A stretch of 64,000 nucleotides of DNA, taken from Paenibacillus_T sp033239625. GTDB lineage: Bacteria > Bacillota > Bacilli > Paenibacillales > Paenibacillaceae. Below are positions 57,132 to 64,000 of the stretch, in pieces (position 1 is the first letter of the stretch; each line of letters opens with the position of its first letter). Location: positions 248,001 to 312,000 of the forward strand of contig NZ_BTCK01000001.1 in assembly GCF_033239625.1 (NCBI RefSeq), written 5' to 3'. The position numbers and the translations under genes were made by a program. Under the pieces are notes generated by a model. That model was not told the DNA's origin. It made no database searches and saw nothing but the letters and a program-made list of their open reading frames with translations.

Positions 57132-58687
57132 TGGCTCTCATCCTCTCTCGGGTGGCCGGTATCGCCTTGTCTGGTGTCTTGCTGCGCGTTCGAGCTGGTT
57201 GGACGATTCTTCATTAACCAAATCGGTATCCGCACCAGCGTATCTTTCCAATCCCGGAATCGCACGGGTCCGAATGGCGTGCTGTAAGGTACGCCAAGGG
57301 ATTTAAGAGACAGCAGGTGAGCGATCAAAGTCAATAGTCCGACGACTATCCCCACAAATCCGAAAATAGAAGCGAAAAGCATCATGGCGAACCGAACTAA
57401 CCGAACCGCCGCACCCATATCGTAGTTGGGCAAGATGAATGAAGATATTGCGGTAAAAGCAACGACGACGACCATGATATTGCTTATAAGGCCGGCTTGT
57501 ACGATAGCCTGACCAATAACGATGCCTCCTACGATGCCGACCGTTTGTCCGACCGGTGCGGGTAGACGGACGCCTGCCTCACGTAACATCTCTAGCGTAA
57601 GTTCCATGAAGACAGCCTCCATGTAAGGAGGGAAGGGGACTTTTGCTCTCGATTGGCCAATCGTCGACAAAAGCTTCATCGGAATGACCTCGAAGTGAAA
57701 CGATACGACCGCGATGTAGATCGCGGGTAATAGAATGGCGATGAAAAACGCGAGCAGCCTCAGCATGCGAATGAAAGTTGCGATCGTCCATCGCGTGCTG
57801 TAGTCGTCGACACTCTGGAAGAAGGAAATAAAGTTAACAGGGCCGACCAGCGCACTTGGCGAACGATCCACCACTATGACGAATTTGCCTTGAAGAATCT
57901 GAGATGAGGCAGCGTCCGGGCGTTCGGTCAATATGAATTGAGGGAAAGGCGAGAGAGGTGAATCTTCGATTAGCTCCGCCAATTCTCCTGTATTAATGAC
58001 GGCATCAATGTCTAACTGGCTTAATCTTTCTTCTAGCACATGAAGGGTTTGAACATTCGCAACGTCAGCTAAATATAGAATGGAAAGTTTGGTCTGACTT
58101 CTGGCCCCGATCGTGAACTCTTTAATTTTGAGCTCGCGATTTGGAATGTAACGTCGGATTAATGCAACATTGGCGCCACCTGTTTCGACGAAGCCCTGAT
58201 GTGCTCCTTTCAGCGAAGTTTCTAATTGGGGGTCCTCTATCGCACGCTGGGGCCAGCCTTGAGATCCGCAAGCATAGGCGACTTGTTCTCCATCGATGAA
58301 CAAGATGCTATATCCGGCAAATAGCATGTGCTCCACTTGTCCCCAGTCCTGCAACCGATGGAATTCGCCGATCGTTGCAGGAAAATCATTGTCACCGTTG
58401 ATTTCGGCCGTTCCTTGTTTAAGTGGGGTAAGGATGTCGCGATTGATTGAATTCTTGTCAGACAAGCCTTCGAGATAAGCAAGAATAGCCTGACGATTGT
58501 CCGCCTTCAGAATAAAATGCCGGTTGATCAGGTCCGGCGTATTCGAGAAGATTTCCTTAAGTTTCTCGAAATTATGCTTAAGATCGACTTCGATAGGTTC
58601 CGTTCTCGCAGGTTCCGCACGGGTTGTCGCGTCACGATATTTTCGAAATCCTCTCGTTAATGATTTGCTCTCCATACAAGCCACCAT
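57128..58687 (-). CDS. Spore germination protein (GerA family)
   Basis: A subunit of the germinant receptor. 519 residues: a soluble N-terminal domain (about 1-285, with FSNTPDLINRHFILKADNRQAILAYLEGL and RYIPNRELKIKEFTIGARSQTKLSILYLADVAN), then five or so membrane helices (VVDRSPSALVGPVNFISFFQSVDDYSTRW before the first). First gene of the A-B-C operon. Start taken at ATG 58687 with AAGGGA ahead; ATG 58675 (MESKSL) after GGTGG is equally possible. Confidence 0.92.
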   Translation of the reverse strand: MVACMESKSLTRGFRKYRDATTRAEPARTEPIEVDLKHNFEKLKEIFSNTPDLINRHFILKADNRQAILAYLEGLSDKNSINRDILTPLKQGTAEINGDNDFPATIGEFHRLQDWGQVEHMLFAGYSILFIDGEQVAYACGSQGWPQRAIEDPQLETSLKGAHQGFVETGGANVALIRRYIPNRELKIKEFTIGARSQTKLSILYLADVANVQTLHVLEERLSQLDIDAVINTGELAELIEDSPLSPFPQFILTERPDAASSQILQGKFVIVVDRSPSALVGPVNFISFFQSVDDYSTRWTIATFIRMLRLLAFFIAILLPAIYIAVVSFHFEVIPMKLLSTIGQSRAKVPFPPYMEAVFMELTLEMLREAGVRLPAPVGQTVGIVGGIVIGQAIVQAGLISNIMVVVVAFTAISSFILPNYDMGAAVRLVRFAMMLFASIFGFVGIVVGLLTLIAHLLSLKSLGVPYSTPFGPVRFRDWKDTLVRIPIWLMKNRPTSSNAQQDTRQGDTGHPREDESH

Positions 58688-58705
58688 CTGTCCCTTAATT
58701 TTCCT

Positions 58706-58735
58706 TATTGTCTCCGCAGAGGAGAAGGCTATTCA
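58706..58735 (-). promoter_or_regulatory. Candidate SigG promoter of the germination operon
   Basis: On the minus strand: TGAATA (58730-58735), a perfect SigG -35, 17-base spacer, GACAATA (58706-58712), a partial match to the -10 CATnnTA. Forespore expression is expected for germinant receptors. Confidence 0.5.
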
Positions 58736-58755
58736 CAGCTTTAGCGATGAGCAGG

Positions 58756-58837
58756 GCGAAAGTGAGTCTGAGTGTTGTTGGTGAGGTGCGAAAGTAAGGT
58801 GTGAGTCTGAGAGTAGTGGTGTCCTCTCAGACTTTTT
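58756..58837 (+). other. Duplicated 25-45-bp element ending in an orphan plus-strand terminator
   Basis: Two related copies of gcgaaagt(aaggt)gtgagtctgag occur at 58756-58772 and 58788-58811. The second copy forms the left arm of a terminator: agtctgagag (58804-58813) / ctctcagact (58824-58833) plus five T. No plus-strand gene precedes it, since the germination operon points away. A short untranslated transcript or an attenuated leader is possible. Confidence 0.6.
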
Positions 58838-58846
58838 ATTTGGGTA

Positions 58847-58904
58847 TTGACAGGTAAGGGGACCGATGGTAATTTATTATTCAAACAACAGTTTAAAACG
58901 TTTG
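58847..58904 (+). promoter_or_regulatory. Promoter and TetR-type operator of the YhgE-like gene
   Basis: TTGACA (58847-58852), 17-base spacer, weak TAATTT (58870-58875). Downstream, the core aaacgtttg (58896-58904) lies inside tttaaaacgtttgtttaaa, a near-palindrome; the same core recurs before the tetR gene, suggesting both genes are controlled by that TetR. Confidence 0.5.
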
Positions 58905-58938
58905 TTTAAAACGATTGAATGAAATGAGGGTGTTGAAA

Positions 58939-60111
58939 ATGAAAACGGCATTGAGGGCTTATTTGACCAAACCGCAAACGATCGTGGCATTAGTTGTCGC
59001 ATTGATGGCGCTAACGATTTTCGTCGTATGCTGGATGACTGCTTATGATGGTGTCAGTGATCGGACGGACCGCTTGAAGATTGCTGTAGTGAATGAGGAT
59101 GGGGAATTCGGCAACCAGTTGATTGAACAGTTCAGAGAAAGCCTGCCTTTCGAAATCATAACGCCAAGTGCAGAGGACGCACGTACGGAATTGGAACGCC
59201 GCAAGGTGCATCTCATAATGACGATACCGAGTGAATTCGGCAGCAGCTTGACGACGCCGAATGCGAAAGCAACGATTCATTTTACAGTCAACCAGTCGAA
59301 TCCACAGATGACGAGAAGTGTGATGGACAGTGTGGTTGCGCGCATAACGCAGCAGTTGAAAGATCATACAACGCAGCAAGGAATACAATCGGTGCTGGAA
59401 CAGATGAAGATGCCTGAAGAACAAGCGGGGCAGACGTCGCAAGCGCTGCTCTCGAAGGTTGAGGCGCAGACGGAGACGCTTCACCCGATCCAAGGGATGC
59501 ACAATCAGATGCTTCCAATGATGCTCGTGTTAGGGTCATTCGTAGGTGCGATGCTCATGGCAATGAATCTGCAGCAGGTGACGCTAACGATTGGATCGGC
59601 ACTGTCGGCGCGGCAGCATTTTGCGGCAAGAGTCGTGCTTAATGTAGGCGGTGCAATTATCATCTCAATCGTTGGCTCAACGCTTATCTATGCGCTTGGC
59701 GGACAGATGGAGAGCGGGTTCCTGTTGTTCTGGCTGTTCAGCATGCTGATGCTTCTCACGTTTATGTTCTTCGCACAGCTATTTCTGCTTCTGCTCGGTA
59801 TGGCCGGCATGTTCATTAATATGATGATGCTTTCTTTGCAGCTGGTTACTTCGGGGACGATCGTACCACGTGAAGTGCTCAGCGGATTCTTCAAGTCGTT
59901 GGGTCAATACTTGCCTGCAACATATGCGGTAGATGGATTGTTCAACCTAGCCTTCGGCGGGATTCATACGTGGGATGATGCAGCGATTCTATTCCTCATT
60001 CTCGTGATCAGTGCAGCGCTCGGCTTCATCCTTATTCAATTGAGAATGAAGAAACAACCCGCAGCAATAGAAGTGCAAACCGCAGTATCCCAAGAAACAG
60101 TGACTAACTGA
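58939..60111 (+). CDS. YhgE/Pip- or ABC-2-like membrane protein (efflux type)
   Basis: A 390-residue membrane protein: one N-terminal helix (IVALVVALMALTIFVVCWMT), an extracytoplasmic domain of about 170 residues (LKIAVVNEDGEFGNQLIEQF, LIMTIPSEFGSSLT), then five membrane helices with the SGTIVPREVLSGFFKSLGQYLPATYAVDGLF motif typical of YhgE/Pip and ABC-2 permeases. No ATPase gene is adjacent. ATG 58939 has GAGGG nine bases upstream. Followed by a TetR regulator, the usual arrangement for drug or lipid efflux systems. Confidence 0.82.
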   Translation: MKTALRAYLTKPQTIVALVVALMALTIFVVCWMTAYDGVSDRTDRLKIAVVNEDGEFGNQLIEQFRESLPFEIITPSAEDARTELERRKVHLIMTIPSEFGSSLTTPNAKATIHFTVNQSNPQMTRSVMDSVVARITQQLKDHTTQQGIQSVLEQMKMPEEQAGQTSQALLSKVEAQTETLHPIQGMHNQMLPMMLVLGSFVGAMLMAMNLQQVTLTIGSALSARQHFAARVVLNVGGAIIISIVGSTLIYALGGQMESGFLLFWLFSMLMLLTFMFFAQLFLLLLGMAGMFINMMMLSLQLVTSGTIVPREVLSGFFKSLGQYLPATYAVDGLFNLAFGGIHTWDDAAILFLILVISAALGFILIQLRMKKQPAAIEVQTAVSQETVTN

Positions 60112-60124
60112 TGCAGCGGTTTAA

Positions 60125-60136
60125 TCAAACGTTTGA
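60125..60136. promoter_or_regulatory. Palindromic TetR operator candidate before tetR
   Basis: Perfect 12-bp palindrome tcaaacgtttga, 63 bases before the TetR ATG; its core is identical to the one downstream of the promoter of the efflux gene (58896-58904). Confidence 0.55.
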
Positions 60137-60198
60137 ACAATACTGAGCTGCATGTTAAGCTTTTCCATATACCTAATTGGGCAGAGGGAGTATGACGG

Positions 60199-60792
60199 AT
60201 GGAGCAGGATGTCAAGCAGCGCATCTTACTAGCGGCTAAGGAACTGTTCGCGGTACAAGGGTTTGATGGCACGACGATTCGGCAAATATGCGACAAAGCA
60301 AATGCGAATATTTCGCTCGTTTCCTACTATTTTGGCGGGAAGGATAAGGTGTTTCAGCATATCTTCGAGACGTTCTTTCCTGGCACAAGGATGGAGCAGG
60401 CTGAGTTATTAAATCGCGACCCGTTGACAGGCCTGCAATTTCTAATGGATCAGATTATCTCGATGAGCTTCGAGGACTATCATTTGAGCTTGATCATCGA
60501 TCAAGAGTTGATCTTGCATTCCACTCGCACCGATATTGTACGATCATATGTACAGCCAGTGTGGGCGAAACTGGAGGAGCTGCTGCTGCGGGGCAGGGAG
60601 CAAGGCGTGTTTCACTTTGAGTCGCTTGCTCATACGCTGCTCATCATTCGAGGCATAAGTCTTTCTGCCAAAATCGACCTGAAGACAAACGCGCATGCTC
60701 CTGCTAAGACGCAGGAAGAGATTACGCAGATTAAACAAACTGCAATGCATTTTATTATGAGCGGGTTGAAGGTGAGTCGACAAGTTAAATAA
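60199..60792 (+). CDS. TetR/AcrR family transcriptional regulator
   Basis: A 197-residue regulator. N-terminal HTH (residues 8-53): RILLAAKELFAVQGFDGTTIRQICDKANANISLVSYYFGGKDKVFQHIFETFF. The C-terminal ligand domain is helical, of the kind seen in CerR/YbjK-type repressors. Probably represses the membrane protein gene upstream and itself through the AAACGTTTG boxes and is released by an unknown hydrophobic compound. GAGGGAG precedes ATG 60199. Confidence 0.9.
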   Translation: MEQDVKQRILLAAKELFAVQGFDGTTIRQICDKANANISLVSYYFGGKDKVFQHIFETFFPGTRMEQAELLNRDPLTGLQFLMDQIISMSFEDYHLSLIIDQELILHSTRTDIVRSYVQPVWAKLEELLLRGREQGVFHFESLAHTLLIIRGISLSAKIDLKTNAHAPAKTQEEITQIKQTAMHFIMSGLKVSRQVK

Positions 60793-60798
60793 ACGCAA

Positions 60799-60843
60799 AA
60801 CAAGCACGAACAAGATTCCGAAGGAGTCAGGTTCGTGCTTGTT
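60799..60843. terminator. Bidirectional terminator between tetR and the collagen-like gene
   Basis: Perfect 13-bp stem aacaagcacgaac / gttcgtgcttgtt, with tattta on one side and a T-rich tttgcg stretch on the other strand. Confidence 0.9.
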
Positions 60844-60859
60844 TATTTAGATGGTTCAA

Positions 60860-62836
60860 TTAGGACAGCAGAATAATGGTTAAGGCAGCTCCGGCTCCCG
60901 TTATTAATGTCGCAGCACCAAGCACGCCGAACATCTGAAGCGAGACCGTATCCCCAGCGGCAAGATTGATGACGACAACATTATTGAACTGGGAAGCGGA
61001 CAAGACAGGATCTAAGATGCTCGCTGTTACTGGGGCGGCATTCACTAGCAACTGAGTTCCTATTGCGAGTGCTGCCGTCGTATTCACTTGATAGGTAACC
61101 ATATACGTGCCCGTCACAGGTATGGTTATCGTATCGTCGGTACCATTGATTGTGAAGCCTCCGTTAAATAGCTGCGCATCCGGGAGCGGAATAAGCGTAC
61201 CGCCGAGTACGATTGTGATAACGGCGCCCGTTGTATTGGCTGCAAAAGCGTGAACATCCGTGAAAGCACTGCCAGTTGCTCCCGTTGCCCCAGTGGTGCC
61301 TGTCGTACCCGTTGCTCCTGCTGCACCAGTCGCGCCTGGCGTACCGGCAGTACCAGTCTCACCCGTGGCCCCCGTTGAGCCAGGTGAACCAGTCGCACCT
61401 GGCGTACCGGCAACACCTGTTTCTCCGGTAGCACCAGTTGCGCCCGTAGCGCCAGGTGAACCAGTCGCACCTGGCGTACCGGCAGTACCGGTTTCACCAG
61501 TGGCCCCAGTAGCACCCGTAGCGCCCGTAGCGCCGGGTGCACCAGTCGCACCTTGCGTACCGGCAGTACCGGTTTCACCCGTGGCCCCTGTAGCACCCGT
61601 AGCGCCCGTAGCGCCGGGTGCACCAGTCGCACCTTGCGTACCAGGAGTTCCGGTCTCACCCATGGCCCCAGTTGCACCCGTTGCACCAGGTGAACCAGTA
61701 GCACCAGGCGATCCTGCAACGCCGGTTTCCCCGGTGGCGCCAGTAGCGCCAGTTTCCCCTGTAGCCCCAGTTGCGCCAGTCACACCTGGTGTACCAGTCG
61801 CACCAGGCGATCCTGCAACGCCGGTTTCCCCGGTGGCGCCAGTTGCGCCAGTAGCTCCTGGCGAACCTGTCGCACCTTGCGTACCAGCAGTACCCGTCTC
61901 CCCAGTGGCACCCGTTACACCAATGCCGGTTGCGCCTGTTAATCCTGTGTTTCCTGTCACGCCTGTCACACCTGTTGCTCCAGTAGCTCCAGTAAACCCA
62001 GTCGCCCCAGTCGAGCCGCTGCCCGTATCGCCTCTCGCCACTAGCAGCGTATAATCAGGTGACGACCCAGGAGTTCCGGTTGGATGATCTGTATTCGTGA
62101 TATATAGACTGCCATTATAAACAACAAGTTGGTTTTCGGAATATTTTGACGCGCTTGCCGGGTTAAAAAAGGTGACGCCTTGCAGCCCAACGCCGGTCGC
62201 CCCGGTCGCTCCCGTTACGCCCGTGGCACCTGCTGAACCGGCAGCGCCTTGCGGGCCAGCCACACCTTCCGCCCCCGCGGGACCTTGAGGTCCAGCTGGA
62301 CCGATCTCACCTGCAGGCCCTTGCGGTCCCTGCGGTCCCGGCACACCTTGCGGACCAGCAGGGCCTATCGAGCCTGCTGAGCCAGGCGCCCCAGGCGGTC
62401 CTTGCGGTCCAGCGGGTCCTGGCGCACCGGATTGCGAACCAAGCTGCCCGAAGCTGGCAGCAAGCCGCTGCTGATTCGAGCGAATGAGGCTAATGAGCTC
62501 ATCTTTATCCGGTGGATCAACAGCGAAACGCAGGATGACGGTGCCGAGCGACATCAGCAGCTCCTCCGTAATGACGGCTGCGCCAAGCGGAGTGAAAGGG
62601 AATACTTCCGCTAACGTAATGTAATTCTCAAGAAGCGTCAGCAATGCTGCTTGTTCCACCACTTCTAAATTGATCGCAAGCACCAATCGGCGCAGCTCCC
62701 GAAGAAGAGCATTCAGCTGCGCGATGCTGCTAGGAGTAGGTGAACCGAGCACGGAAGGGAGCAATGCGGCAAGGTCATTCAACAGCTTCTTGAGCGCATT
62801 CAGCTGAGAGGCTGTAATCGGAATTTCATTATCCAT
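60860..62836 (-). CDS. Collagen-like protein with BclA-type C-terminal domain
   Basis: A 658-residue protein. Residues 1-135 form a helical head (ITASQLNALKKLLNDLAALLPSVLG, LNALLRELRRLVLAINLEVVEQAALLTLLENYI). A Gly-X-Y region begins with GAPGPAGPQGPPGAPGSAG and changes to long GAT/GET/GVT runs with many Thr in the Y position, suitable for O-glycosylation. Between about residues 215 and 270 an interruption, KYSENQLVVYNGSLYITN, resembles a carbohydrate-binding CBM5/12-like motif. The last 130 residues (FTDVHAFAANTTGAVITIVLGG ... TGAGAALTIILLS) match the BclA-like C1q/TNF-type head that trimerises spore filaments. ATG 62836 follows GAGGAG; the upstream TTG is closer to that SD and less likely. 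Confidence 0.92.
   Translation of the reverse strand: MDNEIPITASQLNALKKLLNDLAALLPSVLGSPTPSSIAQLNALLRELRRLVLAINLEVVEQAALLTLLENYITLAEVFPFTPLGAAVITEELLMSLGTVILRFAVDPPDKDELISLIRSNQQRLAASFGQLGSQSGAPGPAGPQGPPGAPGSAGSIGPAGPQGVPGPQGPQGPAGEIGPAGPQGPAGAEGVAGPQGAAGSAGATGVTGATGATGVGLQGVTFFNPASASKYSENQLVVYNGSLYITNTDHPTGTPGSSPDYTLLVARGDTGSGSTGATGFTGATGATGVTGVTGNTGLTGATGIGVTGATGETGTAGTQGATGSPGATGATGATGETGVAGSPGATGTPGVTGATGATGETGATGATGETGVAGSPGATGSPGATGATGAMGETGTPGTQGATGAPGATGATGATGATGETGTAGTQGATGAPGATGATGATGATGETGTAGTPGATGSPGATGATGATGETGVAGTPGATGSPGSTGATGETGTAGTPGATGAAGATGTTGTTGATGATGSAFTDVHAFAANTTGAVITIVLGGTLIPLPDAQLFNGGFTINGTDDTITIPVTGTYMVTYQVNTTAALAIGTQLLVNAAPVTASILDPVLSASQFNNVVVINLAAGDTVSLQMFGVLGAATLITGAGAALTIILLS
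61290..62010. repeat. Tandem repeats in the collagen region
   Basis: Repeats of 9-bp triplet codons combine into longer near-identical blocks of about 45-90 bp (for example ccagtcgcacctggcgtacc occurs more than once; ccaggcgatcctgcaacg occurs twice). They encode G-X-Thr tripeptides and should vary in copy number between strains. Confidence 0.85.
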
Positions 62837-62849
62837 CTCATTCAACTCC

Positions 62850-64000
62850 TCATTTCATTGCTGTCGGTATCGATTTCGAATGGACGGCGTTCTCATCCTC
62901 CTGCCAATTGATCAGTCTCGGATTGCTGCTAAGAATCGAATCATATTGCTCCTTCCAGCCATATCGAGCGCCAGGATCCAGCTGTTCGTAGCGTTCGGCC
63001 TTCAATCGTCGATCCGATTCGCGTGCCCAGCCCCAATGTTTCAACCGCAGGGGAGAGAGCGTTGGCATGATGTCCATCAGGTTGCGCGGAAACCTTCCGC
63101 AGTGCAGCTTCATTTCGTTCCAAACATAAGGAAAGCCCGCCACATAGCGAGTGAGGAAAGGACGATACGTCCGATGCGCCTGCCAAAATTCATCTTCGCG
63201 GTACTGATGCTCGTTCCAGAAATCGTACAAACGGAAGCAATACGTGTGTGCCGCCGAATTAGCCAATAGCCCGTGCACATCCTGCGTGAACCGGTCTTCG
63301 AAATACTCATCCGCGTCCAGATTAAGAATCCAAGAGGGGTTCAACTGGACCGTTGCATTCCACTGCTGCCGCCGCAGCTCGATCTCATTGGTGAACTTGG
63401 ACTGCTCGTTCCGAACGTAATAGAGCGGAATGCCTTGCAATCGTTCATGAATGATGTCCGCCGTCGCATCCGTGCTCCCGTCATCGATAATGACAGCGCC
63501 GTCGATGTATTCCCGGTGTCTGCGCAGCGCATCGTCTAGATAGCGGCCTTCCTCATTGCATGCGACCATCGACAGCACAAGCTTCGGTCCAGCTTGGCGA
63601 ACAAGCAGCTCGAAGACTTGCTTCGCTCTGCTGCTGCCGGCAGGCTCTGTTGTGCGGAAGAATTGATGCGCCTTGAGCAAATCCGATTCCCGGTATACAT
63701 GGACAATGGGGTAGTGCGTATCCACAGCCAGTTCAATGCCAAGTGCAGCTGCGCGAACGCAAAAATGCCGATCCTCGCCCCACAAGGACAGGTTCGGTAT
63801 GCGCTGGAACGATATGGGTTGATCGAGTGCAAGGCGGCTGATCAACGTACAGGCGCCTAACCCGCCTACTTCATATACGCCGGGGGTTTGCAGTTTGACG
63901 AGCAGATCGTTTCTTGCAGCAACGGCTTCAGGCGAGGCCTCATCACTGCCCTGCCATGGCCAATAGTGATCTTTGATCCATACCTGCGGAAGCTCCGGAC
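62850..64000 (-). CDS. Glycosyltransferase with two GT-A segments (5' partial)
   Basis: The frame is open to the right edge (from base 63998), so the N-terminus is missing. The visible N-terminal part, VGGLGACTLISRLALDQPISFQRIPNLSLWGEDRHFCVRAAALGIEL, is the end of one GT-A domain. A second, complete GT2 domain follows: VLSMVACNEEGRYLDDALRRHREYIDGAVIIDDGSTDATADII and the metal-binding DAD in WILNLDADEYFEDRF, then a WARE-containing C-terminal segment. The collagen-like gene starts 13 bases after its stop and its SD lies within the end of this gene, so they are coupled. It probably glycosylates the Thr-rich collagen region or a nearby spore-surface glycan (inference). Confidence 0.88.
   Translation of the reverse strand, partial: PELPQVWIKDHYWPWQGSDEASPEAVAARNDLLVKLQTPGVYEVGGLGACTLISRLALDQPISFQRIPNLSLWGEDRHFCVRAAALGIELAVDTHYPIVHVYRESDLLKAHQFFRTTEPAGSSRAKQVFELLVRQAGPKLVLSMVACNEEGRYLDDALRRHREYIDGAVIIDDGSTDATADIIHERLQGIPLYYVRNEQSKFTNEIELRRQQWNATVQLNPSWILNLDADEYFEDRFTQDVHGLLANSAAHTYCFRLYDFWNEHQYREDEFWQAHRTYRPFLTRYVAGFPYVWNEMKLHCGRFPRNLMDIMPTLSPLRLKHWGWARESDRRLKAERYEQLDPGARYGWKEQYDSILSSNPRLINWQEDENAVHSKSIPTAMK

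Noticed and set aside
61290..62010. Possible CRISPR array because of regular repeats
   Set aside because: The repeats are multiples of nine bases inside an open collagen-like frame, with no unique spacers and no cas genes.
61260..62054. Long plus-strand reading frame rich in Val-Ala-Pro antisense to the collagen gene
   Set aside because: It is the mirror of the GXY codons on the other strand; no SD, no recognisable domain, and the minus-strand frame encodes a full collagen-like protein.
1..64000. Prophage, integrative element or transposon
   Set aside because: No integrase, transposase, terminase, portal or attachment-site repeats were seen; the GC-rich SWIM/SNF2 pair is not flanked by such genes.

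Overview
The window looks like chromosomal DNA of an endospore-forming, low-to-mid-GC Gram-positive bacterium, most likely a Paenibacillus or close relative. The basis is a tricistronic GerA/GerB/GerC-type germinant receptor operon, an S-layer-homology (SLH) protein, a collagen-like protein beside a glycosyltransferase as in spore-surface loci, a T-box leader, B. subtilis-like GntR operators and cre boxes, strong Shine-Dalgarno sites and frequent TTG/GTG starts. No rRNA, tRNA, CRISPR array, prophage or insertion sequence was seen.

Layout. 1-1867: 3' part of a beta-helix carbohydrate-binding SLH protein. 2316-7204: gluconate regulon (gntK, gntP, gntR, short-type gnd) with GntR-like operators and a cre box. 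7312-19063: mostly single small genes: DUF2087, Cys-rich CWC, GH43 xylosidase, two-gene phosphatase/UDG pair, an XRE-methyltransferase fusion, aldo/keto reductase, Nudix, APH-like kinase, stand-alone pyrE, SMI1/KNR4 protein, LRR protein and a propeller-like lipoprotein. 19144-27331: acyl-CoA synthetase, GNAT, EamA exporter, a NEW3/ABC exporter operon and a divergent ECF sigma/anti-sigma pair. 27441-35674: hemY, yebC, an MTHFR-like protein, an aldo/keto reductase plus epimerase, an RCC1 protein, a zinc ribbon and a histidine phosphatase. 35707-37732: T-box-controlled metG paralog. 37833-43571: giant protein of about 1912 residues with 18 carboxypeptidase-regulatory-like repeats.

43713-49645 is a five-gene catabolic operon behind a terminator-bearing leader: ArgH-superfamily lyase, amidohydrolase, substrate-binding lipoprotein and two permeases, with no ATPase. 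49973-54747 is a visibly GC-rich SWIM-protein/SNF2-helicase pair with overlapping genes. 54913-58687 is the germinant receptor operon. 58804-60792 holds an orphan terminator, a YhgE/ABC-2-like membrane protein and its TetR regulator with shared AAACGTTTG boxes. 60860-64000 is a collagen-like protein translationally coupled to an upstream, edge-truncated glycosyltransferase.

The most interesting blocks are the lyase/amidohydrolase/importer operon with its unidentified leader, the glycosyltransferase-collagen spore-surface module, the giant repeat protein without an obvious export signal, the T-box metG paralog with a KFSTS loop, and the compositionally distinct SWIM/SNF2 pair. Nothing is an unequivocally new system from sequence reading alone.
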